From Acridotheres tristis (taxonomy: Eukaryota > Chordata > Aves > Passeriformes > Sturnidae), in contig CM072896.1 of NCBI GenBank assembly GCA_037013685.1, positions 14,271,444 to 14,335,443 on the forward strand: 64,000 nt of DNA, given 5' to 3'. The notes beneath the pieces are model-generated. The model made no database searches. It saw nothing but the letters and a program-made list of their open reading frames with translations, and was not told the origin of the DNA. How positions within the stretch are numbered: the first letter of the stretch is position 1; every line of letters begins with the position of its first letter. Position numbers and translations under genes: made by a program. Positions 49,746 to 59,420 of the stretch are shown piece by piece.

Positions 49746-52689
49746 CTGTGATTCACAGTTTCAGCAAGACACCTATACAGTAAATTTATAGAAAAGGTTG
49801 GCATTAACTTCTGATAATGCCTTCAGATGTTTTCAGAAACACTTTTTGTAAACATCCCTCTCTACAGAGCCTGTGCTCTGTGGCTTTTCTTTGCCTTTGG
49901 GAAGCTGATCCCTGCTCTTGCTTGCAGGCTTTGATCCCATCATCATTCCTCCTCTCCAGGCATTGTCTGTCCTTCCTCTCACACACAAAGGGCTCAGAAA
50001 AAGAGACAGCACCTCTCATGAAGCTGCAATTCAGCCTGAACATCTCTCTGAGGCAGAAAGCTGAGTGAGAGCTGCTGAGGATGCCCCCAATGCTCAGGAG
50101 CCCATGCAGGAGGGTGCAGGTGCCATCATCCTGCCCTGCTCCCATCTCCAGCCCTCAGTGCCCATCACAGCACCCCTGGGGTGGTGCCACCTTTCCCCTG
50201 AGCATGGAGACAGCTGATGCTGTGCCACACGGCAGGAGCAGGGCATTGCTTTGCTTTGTAGCTCAGAGGCTGCAGCACCTTCGAAGTGCATTTTGTAGAG
50301 CTGCCCTTGGAAGGTGAATCAGGCAGAGCTGCTGTTTGCCAGCACCTCTTGTGAGGCACCTCCTTTAGTCTGAATTGTTAGACAGTTTAAGAGCTATTGG
50401 ACTTGGGGCCAGGTTTTGGCAGGGCTGCTGCTGCTCAGGCCATAATCTCTGCCTCTCATTTGTTCTCATTTGCTCCAGCCAGCAGCTCTCATGACACCTC
50501 TGTGGCAGCACATCCTTCAAAGGCCAGCAGCCAGATAAACAAACTGGACTACCAGATATTTCAGCAGCAAGTCTCAGCCAAGGAAGGAAAGCCCTTGAGT
50601 CCCTCTAATAAGGCAGGAGAAGGTAAAGCTTCCTTCCTCTCTGCAACGTTTTGACCCTTGAAGGTAATTGCTACCTCAGAGAGGAGTCAGGATATTTGGG
50701 TTTGCCTGGAGAGGAAGGAGTGGAATAGGGTGAGCAACAGTAAGTAATAGGGAAATTATGACATTGTAGGAAAACAGGAAAAAAAATCGAGGTAAGTAGC
50801 AGGGGAAAATTCCCCTTTCCAGCCCAACTGTTAGATCAGCATGAGTCAAGGAGGGACGAAGGAGACCACTGGAGAGTTAGGTGAACAAGCACTGCAATTC
50901 AAGGTGCTGGGGAGGCTCATCCAAACACACCTCAGGATTTATTCTTGCTGCAAGTTCTGCAATTCAAGTATGAGGCTTCCCCAGTGAAAGCTGCCTGCGT
51001 TATCTGCTGTGATTTAAATTCCAGACCCCTCTTCAGGCGGGTGTGATCAGTGACCGAGGCAAGGCTTTGTTTGCACAGTTGTCTCACCGCACTCAGCGGC
51101 TGCTGCAGGGCTCCTCCCTTCCTCGGGCACTCAATAACACGGTGCGGAAAAGAGACGCTGTGTTATGGTTTTGCAAAGCAATGCATACCTGATTACCAAG
51201 CAAATTTGGCCTTGGTGTTAAGGTAACCAAAGCACTAAAAATTCCTTGGTCAAGGATAAGTCCTTTTTACTGCAAAGTATGGGTGTTCAAGTATATCTGT
51301 CCCAGTTTAGCTAGTTTTCAAAAGTGGGTGTAAATGTGTTTTAAGCCTCTGAACTTCTGGGGAAGCCAAATATTTCATCTCTGTGCAATGTGACAACAAA
51401 TAACCTTAATGCCTATTCTTTCACACAGTTCCCACCTTCTCAGGGCCAAGCAAGCAGTGTATTTATGTTACTGATTGGAACTACAGTTTAGTCCAACACT
51501 TGGTTTTACAGGATCTGCCTGAGAGCCATCAGTCGTGCCCAGCTCCATCTCCCAGCCAGGACACGACTGCCACCATCAGTGACAGCTGCACCTCCCTCTC
51601 AGGAGACACAGACCTTTCAGGTGGCAATACAGATTTAGGCACAGGTCCAGACAAGCCCATCACTCCCTCCAGATCACAGGGCAGCTTTGCATGATCCCCA
51701 TGACCCACCAGGGGAAAATGATCATGAAGGACAAGCAAGGGAGTGGCTGTTGCCCCCAGGAACTCCCTTCCTGCAGGCAGAGAACAGCTCGCAGGGATTT
51801 CCTGACACTGACAGGCAAAGCTGCTGAGCTGCACACTTGTACTCCAGGCATGTCTCAGCAGTGGGATTTTGATGGTATGGGGAATACCTCTGATCAAGCC
51901 CATTATTCTCCCCATTTCATTATCTAATGGTCCCTGGCTGTGCAGCAGCTGCATAAAGAGTTTGGGGCTGATTTAATTTGCCAGAGATTTCATCTGGGTA
52001 GCTCCAAGCACAGGGCTGTGATTTCTATGACGTGGCACAGCAGCAGCTGCTCAGCCCCAGCTCTGAGATGGCTCTAGCCCAAAAGAAATATGAGGTTCTC
52101 ACTGACATTAGTTGCAGTTTTGCTTTGGAAAGAAAATAAATTCAACTAATAAAGTAGGACAAATCCCTCTGACACATGCACAGAAACAGCTGCCTAGGAA
52201 AAAAAGAGCAGCTGTACAGGATTGTGAAAGAATAGGAAATACTTCTATGGATTGGTAAGGTTACTCTGCCACTCCTTAAAAGCAAGTCAAATCAAGTCAT
52301 TCTTGTAGAAAATATTTATATTCTAGGTACCAAAGCACTTTTGCTGTGTAATCACTGTTCTGACGTTCAAGAGTACCCACAGAGAGGCTTATGTGGACAA
52401 ATGCGCACCTTAGGGGCTAATTCTGACCCAATTACACCCTCTGACTTGTGTAACAAACAGCCAGTGATGAGCCAGTTCATTCCTTCTCCCACAGCCCAGA
52501 GGCAGCTCCCTGCCAGCCCCAGGCAGACGTGTCTGAGCACAAGTGCCATCCCGAAGGCCTGAACTGGGCAATCCAGGTAAATTCTTTGGTGCTCAGGCTG
52601 TAACCTCCACCGAGGGCAGGCATACTAAATCCCTGGCTTTCCTCATCCCTGGATTTCAAAACTCTCTGCAGAGGTCTTCAGGATCATGG
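49746..52689. other. Non-coding stretch with a small CpG cluster
   Basis: Unique sequence, GC-richer than average, with several overlapping short frames, none recognised. Contains the CpG cluster at 50990-51165 and a 16-bp palindrome-like AGGGGAAAATTCCCCT at 50801-50816. Confidence 0.5.
50990..51165. promoter_or_regulatory. Short CpG cluster, candidate regulatory element
   Basis: About nine CpG dinucleotides in about 175 bp, in a neighbourhood with almost none. It is too short for a standard CpG island. It may be a distal enhancer, an unmethylated remnant or an alternative promoter; no TATA box or clear initiator was found. Confidence 0.3.
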
Positions 52690-52825
52690 ATTTCATTTTA
52701 AAAGAGAAAGAAACTGAGGCACAGTGGTAACATCCCTGAGGACACATGACAGGGTGAAGAAGCACAAATACCAATGAATCCTGACTTCCTGAGGTGGCCC
52801 TGAGGTGTTGCTCTAGGCAAGCTGT
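52690..52825 (-). mobile_element. MIR-type SINE remnant (minus strand)
   Basis: The plus strand reads 'cattttaaaagagaaag', 'aaactgaggcacag', 'ggtaacatccctgaggacac', then 'aatcctgacttcctgagg' and 'gttgctctaggcaag'. This follows the reverse complement of MIR ('attttacagatgagg', 'aaactgaggcacag', 'gaggttaagt..', '..gaatccc..', 'gtgctctaacca'). It is the clearest of the three MIR remnants because of the AAACTGAGGCACAG core. Confidence 0.68.
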
Positions 52826-53319
52826 GGAAACATGAACAGGTAGAGCTGTGATGAGCAGAAGGGGCCAGGAAAAGCCAGACTCCAGGAGCTATTTCCATTG
52901 GCTTGCTGACAGACCCAAAGGCAGCAGAGAGCAGCCCTGGTCTGCTGCTGTTGAAGACTTCCAGCATAGAAGGGAACAAAGAAGTGACAAATGTGTTCAC
53001 TCCATCTGTGGACACTGCTACACTGGGAAGAGATATAAGCATGTTATGGGATGTGAAACAATTCAAAATAGTTGTGGCAAATTATGGAACAAGAATAAAC
53101 AGTGTGATTCAATAAAGGACAAAAACAGTGACTGAATTTCACCTGGAATAGTTCACTGACATCAAGGAAAACTGGAGAGCAGCTGGTTGAGGCAGGTAGG
53201 ATCACGAGATGGGGAGATCAGACAGCTGCTGGAAAGCCAAAAGACAGAAACTCTCCAGGGTGAAGAACTCCCTGTTTCCCAGAAGACACAGTCAGAAAGT
53301 CTTGCTCTTTACCCAGCAC
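52826..53319. other. Non-coding stretch between MIR and CR1 remnants
   Basis: Purine-rich unique-looking sequence with two overlapping short plus-strand frames (to 95 residues), unrecognised. It may contain more of the upstream body of the CR1 remnant to its right, but I could not match it. Confidence 0.4.
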
Positions 53320-53700
53320 TTCCAGAGCTGTGTCCAGGCCTGGAACCACAGGTCAGAAACATGTGGATGAAATGCAGAATAAAATGTTCATGAGGTACAG
53401 AAAATTCAGTAAACTAGAAAAGAATGAAAAAGGAACTGTTTGGCTTAGAAAAAGGCAAGGGGAAGTAGTCAGTGTTCTGCAAACAAAAGGTTACTACAGA
53501 AAAGAAGCTACAAGTTCATTTGTGGTGGTCTGGGCAAGAAGGGATGGACTTGGACTGCATTAGGGAAAATTCCAAAACTATTCTTAATATTTAGCCAATG
53601 AAAAATAATGGAGGAGGACTGGAAATTCTTGTCCATGAGAAATCTGGATTGCTCCAGACATAAAAATCTTACTTGAATATTATAGAAAAGGACCTTTCAG
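53320..53700 (+). mobile_element. Degraded CR1 LINE remnant
   Basis: Plus-strand segments follow the CR1 3' region in order: 'tccagagctgtgtccagg', 'ggaactgtttggcttagaaa' (CR1 'gaactgcttagcctagaga'), 'agtcagtgttctgcaaac', 'ggttactacagaaaagaagc', 'gtcatttgtggtggtctggg'-like middle part, 'ggacttggactgcattaggg' (CR1 'ggttggacattagg') and then a faint tail. Strongly diverged. The short plus-strand frame at 53330-53563 lies in it and is not a gene. Confidence 0.58.
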
Positions 53701-55700
53701 AGGCACAGCAAGGTGAGTCAATCCTATCTTTAAACAAAAAGAAAGGCACAGACTTATGGCCCTTCCAACCCAATTTTCTCTAACTCCTATGACTTCTATT
53801 GTTAGTACTTGCCTTGCTAAAATGGAACAGTTTCTCATCTTCCTCAAGCAAACTTTGCCAAAGACAGAGCAAGGCAAAAAAAAGGCATTTTAATTGGAAT
53901 CTTCTCCATTCATCTCCAGTACATCTCCCACAAAACAGAAAAACAGTTAAGTCATCTCTTCCTAACCACATTCTCCCATGAGGTTTTTGCAGAGAGGAAA
54001 AAACCCAGATCCATTAAAAAAGCAATATTGCGTTTTTTTATTGAAATGAAAAGAACTAAAATAGTTCTTTTCCCCACTGAAAAATAAAGAAGTGAATGGA
54101 GAAGCAGCAGACAGGCTTTATGGAGGCGTTTATCTCTGAACTCATCAAGATAGCAGTGGTGCTAACATTGGAGAAGGACAAGGTCCTGTGTGCTTAACAA
54201 CCCAGAGCAGCACTGCAAATTGGGGAAGGCTTTGAAGTATAGCAGACTCCTGGAACCAGTGAAAACTATGCCGGGGGTGTGGGGGTGGATTTAGGTAAAC
54301 AGAAAGTAATTTCCTTCTCAGGTAAATTCAGCTCAGGTATTTCTAAAGGCTACAAAATTGGCTCCAGAAAAATCTCATAAGTAGCAGCTTCAAATGGATT
54401 ATTCAAGCATTTTACATTTATACTACAGTTTTCAACAAGTAAGGGGGTTTGATATTCTATGTCTTCATTCCAAGAAGAGAGTTGCCAAATTTCAATTGGG
54501 GGCCAGATTTTCCTAGAGGAAACCAAGAGATGAGGCTTTTCTGTGGGATCATACTAAAGTAACGTATGTAATTCTGCAATTTAAGTAATTCTTAATTTAA
54601 TGTAATTTCACAATTTAATCATGCAAACTCTTTGCAGACATTGACTTCGTGTCTCCATTCTGCAGCTGGCCAAGAAGAATGTTCTTAAACTTTTGCATAT
54701 ACATATACACACTAACAATTGTGCATTTTTTTCTAGCTCTTCCACATAGAATCCTTTTCGCAAATATTGATCTGTGAATTCCTGCAAGAAACAAAAGCAT
54801 TAAATGAGGCAAACAGAACTATAACAGGAAAAATATAGGAATAGAATGGGAACCAAAGCCACATGAAATTTTGCCTGCCATCTCTCTTTAAACTGCTCCC
54901 AAAAAAATGCATGACTCTGGAAGATATTGAAAACTCACATGCAAGCACAGTCCACAGTCATCAATCTCAGTATTTTCTGTGCTAGGGAGAGTTTTGGGCT
55001 GTAACATTTTTCTCCTCCCACCCATGTTTTGGATGACTTGTGAAGCTATCAAACTTCACCTGGTCTTCTCATTCCTTGGCAAAGCCCAGAAAAAAAGCAC
55101 CAGCTATCAGGGAAGTCAATCACGATCACAATGCTTATTCTCTTTGCAACTGACTCAAGAGGTTTTTAATTCAACTTTTTATCCTTTTCACTAGACATGT
55201 TCCCAGCTGGAACAAAATAAATTACCCAAAGCTATCCAAATGAAAATTAAAAAGCATCAGTAAGACTTGACTAACTTCTTAACACATTCCAAATCTCTTC
55301 CAAACCCATATTATCATTCTGAACAGGACAGTATAATCAATCCCCTCCTACATTCTTTTCACTGTTCTAAGTAGCCTTTTCCTTTACTTATAACTGTGTT
55401 GCAGTCCATCAGAAAAATCTTAAAATAAGAAAACTATTTTTGCTCTTTCCCCCATTTTCATCAGGCACAAAAACAGCACCAAAAAAAAATCCTGCAAGGT
55501 CACCTTATTCATGTGCCCTCAGACTGGTCTGAATAGTCTGACTCTCTGTTATCCAAAGCTTCATTTTCTGAGAATGGCACTGATTTCAGTAAACCTATTT
55601 CCATAGGTTAAGGACAAGCCAGTGAGTTTATTTGAATGACAGCTCCACATACCCGTACCTTCATCCTGAGAAAGCAGTCAAAGATAGTTGAAATAGTTCC
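53701..55700. other. Non-coding stretch, no gene recognised
   Basis: AT-rich unique DNA. Around 54570-54615 an 18-bp AT-rich motif (TGTAATT..CAATTTAA) occurs twice with spacing. Nothing coding is supported. Confidence 0.5.
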
Positions 55701-55990
55701 AGTCTAAAAAGATTAGGTTTCTTCAATCCTGAAAAGAAACAGCAAAGGGAAGTATAAAAATATTCATAAAATCAGGAGACAGGGAACAGGGACAGGCTGC
55801 ACATGCACTGTCTCCAAATCAGAACTAAGGGCTAACAGACAAAATCATAAGAACAGCTTCAAAACAATCTAAAGGAGATGGTTCTCCATAAATGCGTATT
55901 GCAGCCAAGGAGCTCATTGTTCTGCATGTTGTGGATCACAGAAGTTGACACAGGCTAAAAATCGGAACACTTCTCTGAAGAATAAAGTAC
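55701..55990 (+). mobile_element. Old CR1/L3-type LINE remnant, 3' portion
   Basis: Segments in family order on the plus strand: 'aaaaagattaggtttcttca', 'cctgaaaagaaa', 'tcataaaatca', 'cactgtctccaaatcagaac', 'agcttcaaaacaa', 'aaaggagatggttctcca', 'ataaatgcgtat', 'gagctcattgttctgc', 'atgttgtggat' and 'gttgacacaggct'. They correspond to the widely shared amniote CR1 3' region ('..ataaaatcatga', 'actgtctccaa..accagaac', 'ggaaatggttcttca', 'atgcgtagtt', 'gaactcattgcca', 'gatgttgtggatgcc', 'gtttacacaggttc'). This is a different, older subfamily from the 20833 copy. Confidence 0.78.
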
Positions 55991-57849
55991 AAAGACAGAC
56001 ACTGCCTTTGCTGTACAAAAACCCTGCACCACAAACTGCTGGAAACAAGACTCTTTGGAAGACTACCTCTGCACTTGCCTATATTCTGCTGTAAATGAAA
56101 CACTGGGCTAGATCCAGCATGTTTTTTCTTACACCCTTATAAGATTGTTTTGAACAAGACAAAAGATTGCTGGGAGAAAAGACAAGGTTAGGAAAATGCT
56201 ACTGAATGCTTTCAGTTTTCTGGTAAAAAATGAGAAAGTTATTACTTTTCCAGAAACTTCAATGGAAAACAGCGCTTACAATGTTTTTTCCAAAATGTAA
56301 TCATGCTTCTTGTTCCTGTAGTAACTTTGATATCATGCCAAGTGCTCCTCATTACAGTTTAGAGTGAGGCTTGAAGTGTTACTGTGCCATATGAAATGCA
56401 CTTGCTCTTTATGTGTGTTCTCACACAAATCTGCTGGCTTGAGCAAAAGAACACATTTCTGCTCCTCTTAATTCCTGCTTGCCCTAAAACTGAAGAGCTT
56501 TGCCCTCTTCTGTGTGTCACCAAGAACACTGATCACAAGGACTCAGTTGAGTACCCAGGGTAAGCCTTCCTGAAGGTGTCAGAGGCTGCATAAGGAGTTT
56601 TCATTCAGCCTACAAGAATTTTATTGATACAGGTAAGTCACAAGAAGAAAGAGACCCAGGACAACTCCCAGATCCCTGATATGTCTTTGAGATAACAAGC
56701 TAATACAAAACTTGTAAGGAAACATTTCTAGTATAAGATCAGACATCACTAAGAGGTTATTTGTGCTTTGAAAGTTCTTACTTATTTAAAAGCACATTCA
56801 TATTTGCAAAGGCATGGACAAACCTTACCAAGACTGAAGTGGGCCTGATGCTGCTCTTTCAAGAAGAACAGATCTCTGTGGAATGAGCAGGAACTCCATC
56901 CCTCACCACTGGGTCTCACACACGAAGAATGAGCTCTTCACGAGGAATTAAAAACAAAGGGAAATAAAACACTTCTACAATTTGGCAACAAAACTTAGGA
57001 GAAAAACCTCTCAATTTCATATCAAGGAAGGGTTCAGTTACATTTGGAGATGCCTCTTGGTAACAAGTCAAAATTCTGGCTACTATTTCTCCAAGGTATG
57101 GGAAGATGGAAAAAGTTAAATACTCCATGAGACTTCAAACGATGATTTTCTGTAACTACTATGGGATTTAGAAAACTTAGCCCAAATCTAAGGTGTCCAA
57201 ATAATACTTCATTTCTAACCACATGTCTGCAACATAAATGACACTCACAACCCTATAAAAGCCCTCAACTCTTCCTCTTCTGATTTTCAAATTTATTCAT
57301 AGGAAAACACTTCAGTCATCACTGAGCTGTGATTGCCTCTTGGGTGGCAGGCAGCATTTAAACTGCTCAGTGCTTGAGGATGCAACCAGATGAGACAGAG
57401 CCAAGAGAATTATACCTGGGCTAAACAGCCCAAATCTCCAGGAGCACTTTGGCTCTAACTCTCACTGACACCCATGGCAGCGTGGCCCTAAATAACTGCA
57501 GGGAGCTGTGACAGTGCAGTTACTGCAGGCAGAGCTTGGTCAGTGTGCAGCAGTAAATGCCCTGTCCTCTCCAGGAGTGAGGATGGGTAATGGGAAGTTG
57601 AGGCACATTCTGTTTTACTCCTCCTGCCAAGAGCAGCCTCCAGGCAGAGCTGTGGAGACAATTGTGACAGTTACCAGTCTCAAGGCTGGGTGGATGACAG
57701 CTCAGAAGGACACCCCAGTGCCCACAGCTAGCTCAAGCATTAGCATTTACACGTCTGTGTCAGCACACTCCAGCTCTGAGTAACTCACAGCAAGGTGCCA
57801 GCCCAGCTTCTGCAAGCCTGAAAAATTCAACTAACAGAACAAACTGTAT
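55991..57849. other. Non-coding stretch, no gene recognised
   Basis: Unique sequence with only short unrecognised frames, some opened by chance in the GC-richer part near 57500-57780. Nothing else supported. Confidence 0.5.
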
Positions 57850-58430
57850 AGACAGACATTATGGGAAGCAAATTATCAGGATTACTATGGTAACAACAGG
57901 GAGTGAATGATGACTTCAAGGTCACGACAACATATGCATCTTGTAGGAACAGCTAATTGTTTGACTGTGCTCACTGACACCACAAGGTATTTTTCACTAA
58001 ATACCTTAGTATTTGAAATTTGCTGCCTCCAGCTACTATTAACATATTTTGCATTCATTCTTTGAATAAATTCCCACTAATGTTTCCAGTTAAAGTTCCC
58101 AAACATATATTCAATTTATATTTAATGAGACAGTGTGAGTTAAGTAAATGAGTGCTCATTAATTAAAGCATATGTATAGTGGGCTGAGAGGATAAATTAA
58201 TTAATGTTTGCAGAGAGCTCTAAAAAATGTAAAAAACTATCTAAACATGAACTTTGCTTTGGAATAAAGATGAGTGAGGAGATGAAGAGATACAGAACAT
58301 TATATCTAACATTTAATGAACACCTCTTAAAATTATGCATGGTTTGTCATCAGTGTTATTGCAATGATAAATGATCCACACATCAGTTAAAATCTGGTTA
58401 ACCAGTTGTTACTTTTCTATTAAAAGTAAA
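57850..58430. promoter_or_regulatory. Candidate conserved enhancer with RFX X-box and TAAT cluster
   Basis: At 57881-57894 the minus strand reads GTTACCATAGTAAT, a full RFX X-box (GTNRCCNNRGYAAC) with one mismatch. A perfect 9-bp inverted repeat AAGGTATTT/AAATACCTT with a 6-nt loop follows at 57984-58007. From 58150 come a TTAATTAA palindrome, CATATG E-box and AAATTAATTAAT. Beyond are GATAAA, CATGGTTTGTCATC and GGTTAACC sites. The block is AT-rich without simple repeats and looks like known vertebrate developmental enhancers. Conservation is untested. Confidence 0.38.
57881..57894 (-). promoter_or_regulatory. RFX X-box-like site
   Basis: GTTACCATAGTAAT on the minus strand: left half GTTACC perfect, spacing two, right half AGTAAT with one mismatch to RGYAAC. 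RFX factors bind such imperfect palindromes at ciliary and other genes. Motif evidence only. Confidence 0.4.
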
Positions 58431-59222
58431 ATGGGCGAAATTCTCCAATTCTGTCTCCACTGGGACAGTGCCACACTGCATCCAGAGTTACTGGATAAAC
58501 ACCAAGAGGGGACAGCACGGTCCAAGGGCAGGAGCAGTGTTTGAAGAGTTCCTAGTGCTGGCTTGCTGAATCTCCATGCTACAGTCATCTCCAGCTACAT
58601 GTAGAACACACATTTTTCTAATGCTCCCACCCATTTCCATGGCACCCAGCAAATCCCTGGGCTGAGCACTAGGGCTGCCAGCTCCTCTCTGCTTCAAGGT
58701 AGAAATCACCAATGCTCAAATTGTCTAGCTGCAACCCCTATGCACATCTTCCCTCTCCTCCTTCCTTCTCTCAATGATTTTGACTCCTGGGCACTCTGTA
58801 TACTTGGAGACCTGCCTGGCAGCATGAATGAAGAAAAAGAGCACTTAGAGCTTTATAGCACAGACTGCCCCTGGAAGGGAGAAGGCAGCTTGGTCAGAGT
58901 TACTTCCATTGCTCCCTGGGCTGTGCTGAGACAGCTCAGGCCCCACAGCCCCAAATCCATCCAAATCCACACAGCCCCAGGGCTTAGAGTCTGCTCTGTA
59001 GGCATCATCTCAGGGAATTAAGACCCTTGAGCCAGAGGCAGCCAAAGCTGCCCCATGGGCTTTCACTAGCCCTCCCCAACACTCAAGGAATGCACAGGGA
59101 ATATTTGTGGGCAGACAGCCAGAAAGATTATGTTTCTTTGACTTTTGCCAAGGTAGTTCATTTTATACAAAGCTGGAGAAAAGGGGCAGAACAAAGTAAG
59201 TCACCCAGGGAAAACTTCTTTA
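58431..59222. other. Non-coding stretch, no gene recognised
   Basis: Unique, moderately GC-rich sequence with short unrecognised frames on both strands. Confidence 0.5.
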
Positions 59223-59260
59223 GACAGTGTAATTGATGCAGGACAGTGTAATTGATGTAG
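59223..59260. repeat. Tandem duplication, 2 x 19 bp
   Basis: GACAGTGTAATTGATGCAG is followed directly by the same unit with one change (C to T). A recent local duplication. Confidence 0.95.
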
Positions 59261-59352
59261 GTTGTGTATTAGAAGAGCTTTCCAGGACAACACACTGGTA
59301 AACCTTATGGTCCTGTTAAAAAGCTCTAGAAATTAATTTGGCTGTCTGCAAA

Positions 59353-59420
59353 CATAGAATAGAATAGTCTGCCTGACCTCAAGGGGAGTCTTTCAACCAA
59401 AACAGGACAAGGAATGTGCT
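59353..59420 (-). mobile_element. CR1 LINE 3' end with internal deletion (minus strand)
   Basis: CATAGAATAGAATAG at the left is the reverse complement of a CR1 3' terminus of the ATTCTAT type. In intact relatives this is followed by 'ggaagggacctacaa..gatcatctagtccaa' and then 'ctgcctgacca..cagggctga'. Here the first of these is missing and 'ctgcctgacctcaaggg' follows at once, which implies an internal deletion of roughly 40 bp or strong divergence. Its body is not traceable past about 59420. Confidence 0.5.

Noticed and set aside
57250..57262. CTATAAAAG as a TATA box
   Set aside because: Isolated match with no supporting promoter elements.
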